From: Solen grandis
Taxonomy: Eukaryota > Mollusca > Bivalvia > Adapedonta > Solenidae
Direction of reading: 5' to 3'
Length of the DNA: 64,000 bases
NCBI GenBank assembly: GCA_021229015.1
Contig: CM037788.1
Span: 51,439,639-51,503,638, forward strand
Positions within the stretch are counted from its first letter, which is position 1. Each line of letters opens with the position of its first letter. The translations under genes and the position numbers were made by a program. Under the pieces are notes generated by a model. The model had not been told where the DNA came from, ran no database searches, and saw only the letters and a program-made list of their open reading frames with translations. Below, one piece after another: positions 1 through 9,063 of the stretch.

Positions 1-2480
1 TCTCTCTCCCTCACATTTAATTTGAAGCAGAATTCTTCTCCGCTCACAGGTCACAATTCCTTTAAAAAAAAATCCACTGGCGAGAAAAAAAAACAACTAG
101 ATAAAACCAAAACTAGCTCAATAAAGAGAACAGTCCCGAATAACTCTATAATTCAAAATTTAGAATTTTGCCTAGTTTAAAAGTCATTCAACACACACAC
201 CCACACACAAAAGTGAAATTCAGATAGTGGGACCTTTATGCATTAACTCCAAATGAAGAGCTTCCATATTAAAGCTTGAAATACTGTCAACTGCTTTAAA
301 ACTGAAGGTTGCGGGGTCGAATTACAGTGGAGTCTTTTTTTTCTGTCTGACCATTATTTCTGTATACCTCAGACTAGATTTAGATTTCTTTAAACTTTGT
401 ATGTACTGGTACTAATTGGATAAATATTGCTAAGTTTTAATATCACAAATATGGTACCTTGTATATTAAACGTTTGAAGATAAATAAACTACTGGATAAA
501 TACGTTGAATCAACCTATATTCTTCTTAGAAAATTTGGGTTGACTTTGAAATAAGTCTGTACATTAAATGTTAATTTAAGCGATATTTTGAATAAGACAC
601 CCTAAACACGGTCTGGAACTAAGAGTATCTATATATGTCGAAAAAGGTCTTTTTTAATTAAGGCGGCATATTTTTTTATTATAATTGATTTAAACTACAC
701 AAGCTATTTACATGTTTCTAATATAAAACACAATTGCAAAGTTAATTTCTTACACGTTTCTTACACTTTAAAGATATTCTATTTATATATTTATTTGAAG
801 TATTTTGATACGAAAAAATAATTTTATCTGAAAAGAAAATGAATTATGGCAATATTTTTGTGAAAATAGATAAAGACAATTAACAAGAAGAAAGCGGTTT
901 AGATCATACAGTACATACACGGTGCAATGTTATTTCCAGTGATATACAAAACTCTTCTTTTTTCATTTTCTTCTACACATTCACTCCTGTTTTTTCCCCG
1001 CAGCTAAACATTGTGCAAAATTACTTTTTCTGATAAGGACATATTAGGAAATTTAGTAATTTATACAAGATCGTTTTAAGTCTTGCCTAACAGGAGTCAC
1101 CATAACACGTATTTTTATTCATACACGAGGAAAACTTTACAGGCCAATGAAATAGCCCTTTTTTCAGTCAATATTTAAAAAAAATAATAATAAATTTCGT
1201 ATTTTGGCCAGGTTATGTGAAAAAATAAGTTTGTTTTGACCGGTTTCGTGAGCCGCGTACTTCTACCATCGACTTCAATGGTACCGCTGTTGGCTCGCTT
1301 AGGTTAAATTCCATATTAAAAAAATGATCTCCGATTAATATGTAAATAACACAAATGCATTCTAATAAATGAATAACGCAAGTAATCTATAAGAAAGTTT
1401 CATACTCACAAATTAAAGTTATTTTCATGATGTAACAGTTTGGCATACTTTCGTTTTGTAGTCATAACATCATGATTTTGCCAAAGTTTCCAAACATTCC
1501 CAAGGTCTTATCCATTCGCCTGTGAATGCTCAGTGCTTACATATCGTACATTTATACACGTTAAAGACCTCTCCCTGTAGGGTAAGGCAGACCAAATTCC
1601 AATCTCGACATTTATTTCATAAATCGTATGTAAAAATACTATTTGATCGATTTGTTACCTCCGAATTTTATTCTAATATTGTATTCTCAGACGATATAAG
1701 CGTGTCTAGAGGATATTGAAATCTAAAACCAGGTGTTAAATATCTTCATTATCCATAGATATTTGATGTACGTTAGTGATGCATGAATGGGTTACTTTTC
1801 ATGTAATGACCATTTAATTAGTCGGGCATACAGCGGGTATTTGACTTAGAGTATCTAAGAATTTGCTGCCTTTTTTTGCGTACTTAATAAACTCACTGAA
1901 AAAAAAAGATACTGAAATAAAATTAGTGCACTATGACCGGCAATGAAATTTAAGAGACATCTGGACTTAGTGTTTTAATGATGAAAGATTCGTAATTAAG
2001 ATTTGAAAAGAACCAAACGTGTCAATTCGGTGATATTTTGATATCATCATAGAAAATAAATAATTGGGGGGGGGGGGGGGGGGGGGGAGATGTTTACTGT
2101 GAAAAAATGCAGTTTAACGGAAATTCTTAAAGTCAGAGTTTTTTAAAAATGTACCTTTATTAAATTGTTCCTTTGTGGCCTAAGAGTACCAGTTAATATC
2201 AGTGCGAATAAGATTATATTTTATTATGGAATTTGCCCTGAGTCACCACCAGAATATTAAACTTTGGGCAATAACAAAATGATTAAAAGTAGACCGATAA
2301 TAATCGTGTAAAACGATACACTTTAATTTTTTTGGTGTGTGTCTGTGTTGGGGTTGATATTTGAAGATGTGTCTTGACTATTCAACAAATAAAGATCAAA
2401 TTAAAATGCTAACGATGTTTGGTAAGAATTTTTAGCACCACAAAGCGCGTCAATATACGCCCGAAGGTACTGTAGAATCA
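1..2480. other. AT-rich non-coding flank
   Basis: No open frame here has protein-like composition; the longest is 65 codons. The stretch is AT-rich with short homopolymers and contains a run of 22 G at 2066-2087. I see no RNA gene or recognisable element. Confidence 0.6.
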
Positions 2481-2484
2481 TTAA

Positions 2485-2650
2485 TTTTCGTGGGGAACTA
2501 ATTTTCGTTGATTTCGTGGATGAATTTATCCACGAATATTAATCCCGACGAAAACTGTTTATTTCATAGACCTCATGTTTTCTAGAACTTGGTTCCACGA
2601 ATATATGTACCCACGAAATTTATTTAATCACAGATTCCACGAAATTAATG
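2485..2650. repeat. Dispersed repeat with CCACGAA / TTCGTGG motifs
   Basis: The motifs CCACGAA, TTTCGTGG and close variants occur in both orientations several times in about 165 bp, separated by AT-rich sequence. This is the look of a degenerate palindromic MITE. Similar CCACGAA-rich palindromic repeats are, to my knowledge, common in bivalve genomes. No TSD was resolved. Confidence 0.4.
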
Positions 2651-2692
2651 TCATTTTAAAAAAAAAAAATTTAGGAATTAACATTACATAAA

Positions 2693-2695
<3 letters not shown>

Positions 2696-2728
<33 letters not shown>
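2696..2728 (+). repeat. (TG)n microsatellite
   Basis: Uninterrupted TG dinucleotide run. The leftward frame through it reads as a His-Thr stretch and is not a gene. Confidence 0.95.
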
Positions 2729-2729
<1 letters not shown>

Positions 2730-2768
2730 TTTTGAAAAAGAATCCTTGCAGTAAAATGGACTTCACAT

Positions 2769-2983
2769 GATCCTGCTACCATAAGGACTTGCTCCTGTAC
2801 GTCTTTAAAACAAAATTCTACAGTGCACATACCAAAGTATGTGTTCAGTAGATTAGAATTTTGTTTACACATACATAAGTATGTGTACAGTAGAATTTTG
2901 TTTACACATACATAAGTATGTGTAAAGTAGAATTTTGTTTTAAAGATGTACAGGAGCAAGTCCCTATGCTGTTACTGTGGATC
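2769..2983. repeat. Fold-back MITE with internal short repeats
   Basis: The arms at 2769-2821 and 2927-2983 are inverted copies of each other, sharing GGACTTGCTCCTGTAC and TTTAAAACAAAATTCTAC with few mismatches. The loop contains three tandem copies of a roughly 40-bp unit centred on the palindrome-like ACATACATAAGTATGTGT. A non-autonomous DNA element or fold-back is the simplest reading. Confidence 0.7.
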
Positions 2984-2999
2984 TGCTAACTTACCTCTA

Positions 3000-3325
3000 T
3001 ATAAGGAAAAAAAGTGACAAATGGACATAATTCTTGAAAGTTTATTGTGCCTTGTACACAACTACATGTACATATAAAGGTAGTCTGAACCAAATCCCTC
3101 CAGTAGTGTTTAAGGACTTGCATTCAGGAGATTTTGCTTACATGACTGTATATAGAAAAAGGTAACAAAAGGCCATAATTCTTGAGAGTAACATGTGAGC
3201 ACTCAAACCAGCTTTCATGTACAACTATATATAAAGACAAGCATTGTAGGTACATTTTAACCAATCCCTTTCTGTGTTTACATAGAAAAAAATGATAAAG
3301 AGCCATAATTCTTAAAAGTTTCAAG
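3000..3325. repeat. Diverged tandem repeat, about 145-bp unit
   Basis: The phrase 'ataga/aaggaaaaa...ataattcttgaaagt' recurs near 3003, 3150 and 3283 with intervening sequence of similar length, giving two to three diverged units. No coding potential. It lies between the fold-back at 2769 and the MULE end at 3509. Confidence 0.5.
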
Positions 3326-4195
3326 TAACAACAAAATCTATCCTTGATCTATATCATGATGAAGATTGAACCATTCTGCAAACAGACAGACGGACGACTG
3401 ATACTGTAGTATCAGTATTGTTCGCGCTGGTCTAATTTTCGCGATATAATACAATACGACCCTTCGGGCGTATAAATAAATATTTTGGGGCTGCCGTGGC
3501 GGTTTATGCCCAACTGTCCCACTTTTTGATATTTTGTTTCCCAACTGTCCCACTCAAGATTTTTAGCACCTTGCTGGGTGTGTTTTGATAAGGGATTATA
3601 ATCTATTTCAAACTACAACACATTAAAATGAATTGAAGTTGTATTATCTGATTTTGTTTCTGATTTTTTTTTTGATTTTGTATTTTAAGAGGTAAAATTT
3701 CATGTTTTAGTTATATTGTATTATTTCTTTCTAAAATGTGTTTATTAAGGTCCATTAATTAGGGTTACTAAATTAATTGTAATTTATAGTGTAAACATGC
3801 ATTCCTTTGATCTCTGGCTTTAAAGCTTATGTGAATTGATAAAGATAAAAAATAATTTGAACTTATTAAGATAATTATCACCTCTGCTACTTTTTTCTTT
3901 AAATTGTGTTAATTGATTGGTCCAACTAAAGTCCATTTATCCTGTATATATTGCTAAGTGATTGGATTAAGAAATACAAACAAGTCCTTTGATCTAGCAG
4001 TTTACTACTTAAGGTAAACAATTTGATTTGAAGTAATTAACATTTTTGGTTATCAATTTATTGTGACTTTCAAACTGTGATATCTCATTAATGAACTGAA
4101 CTGTATCAGATACAATATATTTACATTCTGATGTAAATGTCTTCATTTGATAGTAAAATTTCACTAAGTAACATCGTCTGAAATTATAAGCTAAA

Positions 4196-5605
4196 ATGGC
4201 AAATGCACAAGTGAGTGTGCAGTTTGTCAAGAACCAACGTGGTGGTGATAGTCTGGTTTACAATGGATTCAGATACCAGGTCAAAAACCGAAAACCAACA
4301 AGGGTGTACTGGGTCTGTCATGTCCGAACCTGTTCTGCTAAAATCACAACAGCTGACAACATTCCAGTTTCTGTGACCAATACCCATAATCATGCAGCCG
4401 AACACATGGAACTGAAGCGCCATGAAATAAATCAACTCATGCGAAAGAGGGCACGCGAAGAAACCACGCCGATTCCGTCAATATATGAAGAAGTCATATC
4501 CAGTCTGAGAGACAGAGAATGGGACGAAGATGCAGAACAAGTCTGCAAAGGATTACCAACCTTCCCCTCCACCAAGTCATCTCTATACAGGGAAAGAGGT
4601 GCATTGAGACCGGGGATACCAAAGTCCAGGAGTGACATAGATTTGGATGGAAAATGGACTGAAACGCACACTGGTGAGCAGTTCCTACTGGTTGATGAGG
4701 CAGAGAATGACAACAGGATGCTGATTTTTGCTACAAGAACAAATCTCCAGCATCTGGCACAGAACCCAACCATATATGGAGACGGAACATTTTATGTGTG
4801 CCCAGACATATTCAGCCAGGTCTACACACTCCATGGATATATTGATGGACACATGTATCCGTTAGTGTTTGCCCTTCTGCCTGGAAAAAGTGAAAGGATT
4901 TACTGCAGACTTTTTCAACATCTTCAACAGAAATGCAGGGAAATAGGAATGGAACTGGGACCAGACACACTCCTGATAGACTTTGAGGCAGCAACCAAGC
5001 AGGCAGCTCGCAGAGTGTTTCCAAATGTGAATGTGAAAGGGTGTTTTTTTCATTACACACAGTGTGTTTGGCGGAAGATACAGAAGCTTGGCTTAGTTGG
5101 ACTGTATTCTGAGAATGAGGACTTTAAGAAACTAGGAAGAAGAGCTGCAGTTCTGCCTCTAGTCCCCATACAACATGTTGAAGATGTGTGGTTTGTCGCA
5201 CTGACGGATGCTGAAAATGCAGAGATTCCAGTGGATGTTTCAAGGTTCACAGACTATGTCACTGAACATTGGGTTGAGGGAGACAAGGACAACTGGAACC
5301 ATTTCGAGACAGAAGGACCAAGAACAACAAACAACTTGGAAGGCTGGCACAACAAACTAAAGAAAAGTATGAGACAGTCACATCCGAACATTTACAAGTT
5401 CTTGGAAACAATACAAAGGATTGAAGCTGCCAATGCTATCAAAATTCTTCAGCACAGTGCCGGAGGAGTGAGAGAAAAGAAGAGGAGGAAATACCGACAA
5501 CTTGAACAGAGACTGTCTGCCCTGAAACACAAGTACATGGCTGAAGAAATCACTGTGATGGAGTATGCCGATTGTGCATCGCATTTGATTCGGTTTGACG
5601 AGTAA
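4196..5605 (+). CDS. FLYWCH zinc-finger / MULE-family transposase
   Basis: Intact 469-residue frame encoding a cut-and-paste transposase of the Mutator-like superfamily. Residues about 22-68 fit a FLYWCH zinc finger: aromatic FRY near 25-27, YWVC near 38-41, second Cys at 46 and His pair at 64-66. The RNase-H-like core follows, with candidate catalytic residues D196 (in GDGTFYVCP), D262 (in LIDFEAA) and E382 (in NNLEGWHNKL). The stretch GCFFHYTQCVW between D262 and E382 is typical of MULE proteins. A basic, coiled C-terminus ends the protein. The chosen ATG precedes the zinc finger directly, and an AATAAA signal lies at 5686. The gene belongs to the element bounded near 3509 and 20140. No frame break is seen, so the protein may be or may recently have been functional. 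Domesticated FLYWCH genes are an alternative, but the terminal repeats argue for a transposon. Confidence 0.85.
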   Translation: MANAQVSVQFVKNQRGGDSLVYNGFRYQVKNRKPTRVYWVCHVRTCSAKITTADNIPVSVTNTHNHAAEHMELKRHEINQLMRKRAREETTPIPSIYEEVISSLRDREWDEDAEQVCKGLPTFPSTKSSLYRERGALRPGIPKSRSDIDLDGKWTETHTGEQFLLVDEAENDNRMLIFATRTNLQHLAQNPTIYGDGTFYVCPDIFSQVYTLHGYIDGHMYPLVFALLPGKSERIYCRLFQHLQQKCREIGMELGPDTLLIDFEAATKQAARRVFPNVNVKGCFFHYTQCVWRKIQKLGLVGLYSENEDFKKLGRRAAVLPLVPIQHVEDVWFVALTDAENAEIPVDVSRFTDYVTEHWVEGDKDNWNHFETEGPRTTNNLEGWHNKLKKSMRQSHPNIYKFLETIQRIEAANAIKILQHSAGGVREKKRRKYRQLEQRLSALKHKYMAEEITVMEYADCASHLIRFDE

Positions 5606-6138
5606 CTCTGTATAGAACAGATCAGTAGGGTGGAATGTCACAGTTGTTTAAATGAAATGCTTGTTTTCAAATTAAAACAAAATACAATAAATTGTACCAC
5701 ATCCGAATATAGCCCTGTCTTTATTTGATTTGTTCATGACACATGAAATAAAAATAATAAATATATGAAAACATAAAGAGTTTGTTTTCTTCATTTCAGA
5801 GAGAGAGAGAGAGAATACTGACAACATCCTAAAACATAATAAGTATTATAAATACTTATTATAAATAATTTTGCTAATAGCATATAACTTATTATAAATA
5901 CTAATGCAATATATTATATGAAAACATAAAGAGTTTGTTTTCTTCATTTCAGAGAGAGAGAGAGAGAATACTGACAACATCCTAAAACATAATAAGTATT
6001 ATAAATACTTATTATAAATAATTTTGCTAATAGCAATTATTATAAAAAAATTAACCTAAAAACTATTGCAAATTGCTCTTAATAATATAAGACAATAAGA
6101 CAAATAATTGCACTGAAATATTCCATCCATTTAGGTAA
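5606..6138. other. MULE 3' region
   Basis: Non-coding sequence between the transposase stop and the Polinton insertion point. It contains a possible AATAAA at 5686 and the tandem duplication listed separately. No second gene is visible. Confidence 0.6.
5763..6035 (+). repeat. 153-bp tandem duplication
   Basis: Positions 5763-5882 recur nearly identically at 5916-6035, a 153-bp period, including a GA microsatellite and an AATAAGTATTATAAATACTT palindrome. The high identity suggests a recent slippage or unequal-exchange event within the MULE 3' region. Confidence 0.85.
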
Positions 6139-6144
6139 AGACTA
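6139..6144. repeat. Target-site duplication, left (AGACTA)
   Basis: AGACTA flanks the left end of the Polinton and recurs right after the right end at 20034-20039. Polintons typically make 6-bp duplications. The exact cut is ambiguous by one base because the TIR itself begins with A or G. Confidence 0.75.
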
Positions 6145-6182
6145 GCAGCAAAGGGTGTGACCGGACTTGTTATATTGGCCCG

Positions 6183-6252
6183 GGGAGTCCCCCAGCACCA
6201 GCAGGGGGGGGGGGGGGTGATCATACCAGTTATTTTGGCCCGGGGAGTCCCC
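6183..6252 (+). promoter_or_regulatory. Two NF-kB consensus matches in the left TIR
   Basis: GGGAGTCCCC at 6183-6192 and 6243-6252 matches GGGRNWYYCC exactly. The same pair is mirrored in the right TIR. The sequence match is certain; binding and function are inference, since short GC-rich palindromes can also serve as transposase or terminal-protein recognition sites. Confidence 0.3.
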
Positions 6253-6388
6253 CAGCACCATTTCGCGCGACTCAGACCCCAATTTAGTACCCAGCCCTAG
6301 GGACGGCCCACAACCCTCGCTTTCCCTCCGGGAAAGCCCGGGCTCAAGGGGGGAGGGGCGAAAAAGTGAGCAGATAGAGAGCTAGACA

Positions 6389-6560
6389 ATGGCCATCCCC
6401 ATGAAGATGAAAGACCCTAAGAAGGTTGCCGCCGGGCGCGCCGGTGCCGCGACCAGGTACCAGAACGAGAGGGTTATGCGCTTCCTAGCGGGAACCCCCA
6501 CGACCCTCATTATATGGAATGAGACCCGGCCCAGGCCGTACAAGAAACGGCCCAGGACGG
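6389..6560 (+). pseudogene. Truncated copy of the KDPKRVAAGRAGA basic-protein gene inside the left TIR
   Basis: The first about 25 residues of the open frame contain KDPKKVAAGRAGA, almost identical to residues 39-51 of the 153-residue protein encoded at 11299-11760. Downstream the frame runs into terminal-repeat sequence with no protein character and no TM segment, so it looks like a 5' gene fragment copied into the terminal repeat. It lies in the roughly 360-bp segment absent from the right TIR. It could conceivably express a short basic peptide, but I treat it as a remnant. Confidence 0.5.
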
Positions 6561-6597
6561 AGAGAAATTGTGTGTATTGTACAGCAGGAAGGTCCTG

Positions 6598-6984
6598 CTG
6601 TAGGTGGTGGTCTGAATCTCTAATACGAACGCAGCTCAAAAGGAATTCACCGGCCGGGCTTAGGGGCGGCCCACAACCCTCGCTTTCCCTCCGGGAAAGC
6701 CCGGGCTCAAGGGGGGCAAAAAAGTGGGCAGGTAAAGACCTCTGCTATTAGTCTGAGGTAGAGACCTGGGTTTTCTCTCGGAGACATTCCTCGTTAAGCC
6801 TCCGAAGACCGGCATCGACCTTATTCTGCCGATGCATTATAAAGGTCACCATAATAAATGTGGCGACAGGGATAGATAGCTGGATCAGATTGATGATTGT
6901 CGGGGGACACATACTCGCTGATTATTCTCTGTACATAGGTGGTGGGTCTGAGCCTCTAACACAAACGCAGCTCAGGAGGAATTC
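6598..6984 (+). repeat. Direct repeat from left-end tandem duplication
   Basis: The segment at about 6598-6647 (GGTGGTCTGAATCTCTAATA and on to GGAATTCA) recurs at about 6934-6984 with a few changes. The second copy covers the last codons of the membrane-protein gene at 6972. With the repeated TIR phrase near 6334 and 6694, this indicates a partial tandem duplication of the left end with a divergent middle. Confidence 0.6.
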
Positions 6985-7631
6985 AACTTTTTGGCGATTT
7001 CTGCGAGCGCTTCTTTGCGGCCTTCGTCTAGGAGTTTTTTTCGAAGCTCGTCCATGTTTACCGGAGATGGCGCCTGTTTGGCATAGACCTCCCGTTTCAG
7101 GTCTTCAAACTTCTGGAGCTCATCTAGAACAAGCCTGTACTCGATGTCGGAAATGTTACCGTCTGTCAGGGATTTGCTAACGATGTCGGAGATCGTATTC
7201 AGCTTTACACGGGCAATCGTCTCAATGCGTCGATGCTTGAGGTACTTGCGGGAAAGGCGCCGCCCAGCCACCTTGCCAATAACACAGAGACCCGCACAAC
7301 CGAGAGACCCCAGTTCGAGCCCTACAGCGACCGGAATGGCCACGACTGTCGAGAAGAAGTAGACGCCACCGATTCCAAGTCCCCCCCCAGCGGCCGCCAA
7401 AGCAGCGTCAACGCCATCTACGGCGTTCAACGCCCTTCTATATTTCTTGCATAGGCCAGACCTTTTTTCGGCCTCGCGCGTTAAATCGGCCTGAATGCGC
7501 GTTATTTGTTGAAGACGGTAAGCGTGGCCATCGCCCTCAGTTGGCAGGGAGGGATACAGAGGCGGTGCCGTAGGTTGTTGTAGTTCATCCTTCATATTCG
7601 TATAATATATGTTGTTACTCCTCCAGTTCAA
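6972..7631 (-). CDS. Polinton membrane protein with clustered late-domain motifs
   Basis: 219-residue frame; the more likely start is Met13 (ATG at 7595-7593), which lies just after the stop of the upstream fibre gene. Residues 20-29 read PTAPPLYPSL, packing a PTAP (Tsg101-type), a PPLY (Nedd4 WW-type PPxY) and a YPSL (ALIX-type YPxL) late-domain motif into ten residues. A charged helical stretch follows (38-70), then a Gly/Ala-rich hydrophobic region of two probable membrane helices (74-122). Next comes a basic loop (KVAGRRLSRKYLKHRR) and a charged C-terminal helix. I recall related uncharacterised proteins in cnidarian and mollusc elements, but no assigned function. Role in virion envelopment or budding is inference from the motifs. 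Last of three leftward structural genes, overlapping the fibre gene if Met1 is used. Confidence 0.8.
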   Translation of the reverse strand: MNWRSNNIYYTNMKDELQQPTAPPLYPSLPTEGDGHAYRLQQITRIQADLTREAEKRSGLCKKYRRALNAVDGVDAALAAAGGGLGIGGVYFFSTVVAIPVAVGLELGSLGCAGLCVIGKVAGRRLSRKYLKHRRIETIARVKLNTISDIVSKSLTDGNISDIEYRLVLDELQKFEDLKREVYAKQAPSPVNMDELRKKLLDEGRKEALAEIAKKLNSS

Positions 7632-8394
7632 TTAGGACTGCAACCACACCGGAAGCGTGGGTCCTACTCGTGTCGCGCGTCTGAAAGTTGATAATATCAC
7701 CTTTCTCAACTTGTAGAGGCTGTAGGAAGGTCTTGGAAGCGAGATAAGAGTGCTGGACCTTAGTGATATCATAGCCTTGTTGAAATTGTCCATTTAAGGT
7801 GACACCTACAGACACTTGATCCTCCGACTGTCCATCACGCTCGGCCGCGGACAGAGACATTGAAATGATCTTGCCTTTTTTCATCATGACGTAGCCCACT
7901 TTGCTCTGAGACAGACCATCCGAGTTGGAGCCGAACGACCATTCGAACTGCCCACCAAACAAAGGTCCGCGCTCCTCGGCCACTAGAGTTATTACGGGGT
8001 TGGGGATTTGGATCAGACCGAGCCTTGCATCGACGTACGCTTTGTTTACGGCATCTTTAGAGTGCCGAGGAAGCTGTATATTTATGATCCGGTGACCTCC
8101 AAGGTCAAGGTCGTCTTCCATGGGCGTTTCACCATTTTTCCTCACGACTTCGCCCTTAAAATGGTCCCACGCCGTCTTGACTATTTTCACAGAAACGCCG
8201 TCAGTAGACCCTGCGGCGTCACCGACGTTCATAAGCCGACCTCCTTCTAAGTCTACATTTCCATCATCCGTCTTTTTAAGATACTGCGATAGATCGGGAG
8301 GTGCGGACCGTCGCGAAGCGACTGCATCGACGTAAGCCCGAGTAGCGTAATTGCCCTCAGAGGATTTATACCCCCGCCCACCAAAGATACTCAT
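7615..8394 (-). CDS. Putative fibre/spike protein, phage-tail-fibre-like stalk
   Basis: Intact 259-residue frame. The N-terminal half resembles phage tail-fibre stalks: ATRAYVDAVA at 17-26, GGRLMNVGD at 51-59, and MEDDLDLGGHRIINIQ with DAVNKAYVD at 92-122. This is the 'G-(D/N)-L-D-(L/M)-G-G-H/N-x-I-x-N ... D-A-x-x-K-x-Y-V-D' type repeat. Residues 130-259 are beta-rich, ending in a jelly-roll-like stretch, and would suit a trimeric head domain. It is translated just after penton: its ATG overlaps the penton-frame TGA (ATGA at 8394-8391), and the position next to penton supports a vertex-fibre role. Function as a receptor-binding spike is inference; no catalytic motif is visible. Confidence 0.65.
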   Translation of the reverse strand: MSIFGGRGYKSSEGNYATRAYVDAVASRRSAPPDLSQYLKKTDDGNVDLEGGRLMNVGDAAGSTDGVSVKIVKTAWDHFKGEVVRKNGETPMEDDLDLGGHRIINIQLPRHSKDAVNKAYVDARLGLIQIPNPVITLVAEERGPLFGGQFEWSFGSNSDGLSQSKVGYVMMKKGKIISMSLSAAERDGQSEDQVSVGVTLNGQFQQGYDITKVQHSYLASKTFLQPLQVEKGDIINFQTRDTSRTHASGVVAVLIELEE

Positions 8395-9049
8395 TTCACC
8401 TCAAGGTCGACAGTCACTGGCAAGCCGTGGTTGTTTATAATGTTACCACGCTCGTCTCTAACTGAGAGAGAAAGCTCTGAGATAGTACCCTGTCTCAGAA
8501 GTTTGAACTCGGGATTGGGGGATACTGACGTTTTGATCTCCCCGTATTCCCAGTCTCCAACGGCGACAGCGGCGAGCAGACTACTGGGGCGCCGTTCAGG
8601 GCGTTCTCGGTAGTGTTTAGCTGCTCCAGATGAATGAACAACAATCTGTTCGGACTGAAATTTACCGGACGCAGCCCACGCACACCCGTGTGTGGGCTGA
8701 TCGGCATTTGGCTCTGGTCGAAGCCAAGAAGCTGCAGCAACCCCTCCGTGAAATGTACGCCCCTTTCATTAGGTTTGATAGCGAGGAGTCCGGTTGTCTC
8801 GTTCGGCGCTAGGATTAGGTCCTCGAACAAGGAGTTGAAATACGAACGTAGCTGCTGAAGAGTCCAAAGTCCGGGAGGAACCATCTTTCTCACCCCTTTA
8901 GACGTGACCGCCTCGTTTTTTGTGACATTGAACCAGCCAATCGTGTATGTGATGGACCGCAGCCCGACTCTGAGACATCCGTCTCTATTGTCGATTGGCT
9001 TTTGGAGGTAGGTTGGGCCTGTAGTTATATCAGTAATCGTCTGAAACAT
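8391..9049 (-). CDS. Penton-like minor capsid protein (frame broken near 8590)
   Basis: The start-proximal frame (9049 down to 8495) encodes features of Polinton/adintovirus pentons: ITYTIGWFNVT near residues 34-44, a VPPGLWTLQQLRSYF stretch, GLLQLLGFDQ, and RPVNFSPNRLLFIHLEQLNT. Just after NALNGAP, near 8590 in a C/G run, the family-like reading continues in another frame. It stays open to a TGA at 8393-8391, overlapping the fibre ATG. The break looks like one missing base. The protein would be a single jelly-roll vertex protein of about 218 residues. It is divergent from the capsid gene, with only 14 bp between the two start codons. Whether the break is real or an assembly indel cannot be decided here. 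Confidence 0.8.
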
Positions 9050-9063
9050 CTTGCAATATTCCG
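9050..9063. promoter_or_regulatory. Divergent start region between penton and capsid genes
   Basis: Only 14 bp separate the ATG codons of the leftward penton gene (9049) and the rightward capsid gene (9064). The promoters of both must lie within the opposite coding sequence or start almost at the ATG. No clear TATA box is seen in the gap (it contains GCAATATT). Confidence 0.35.

Larger units (their letters stand above)
6145..6876 (+). repeat. Left terminal inverted repeat (with internal insertion/duplication)
   Basis: Matches the reverse complement of 19671-20033 along its length, except for about 360 extra bases between two copies of the phrase around GCCCGGGCTCAAGGGG (near 6334 and 6694). 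Near the end, a block containing GGCCCGGGGAGTCCCCCAGC occurs twice, about 60 bp apart. A perfect hairpin, GCTTTCCC-TCC-GGGAAAGC, lies at 6319-6337. A G homopolymer at about 6204-6217 is longer than on the right. Confidence 0.93.

Noticed and set aside
3500..3508. MULE target-site duplication
   Set aside because: The 9 bp before 3509 do not match the 9 bp after 20140, so no duplication is claimed.
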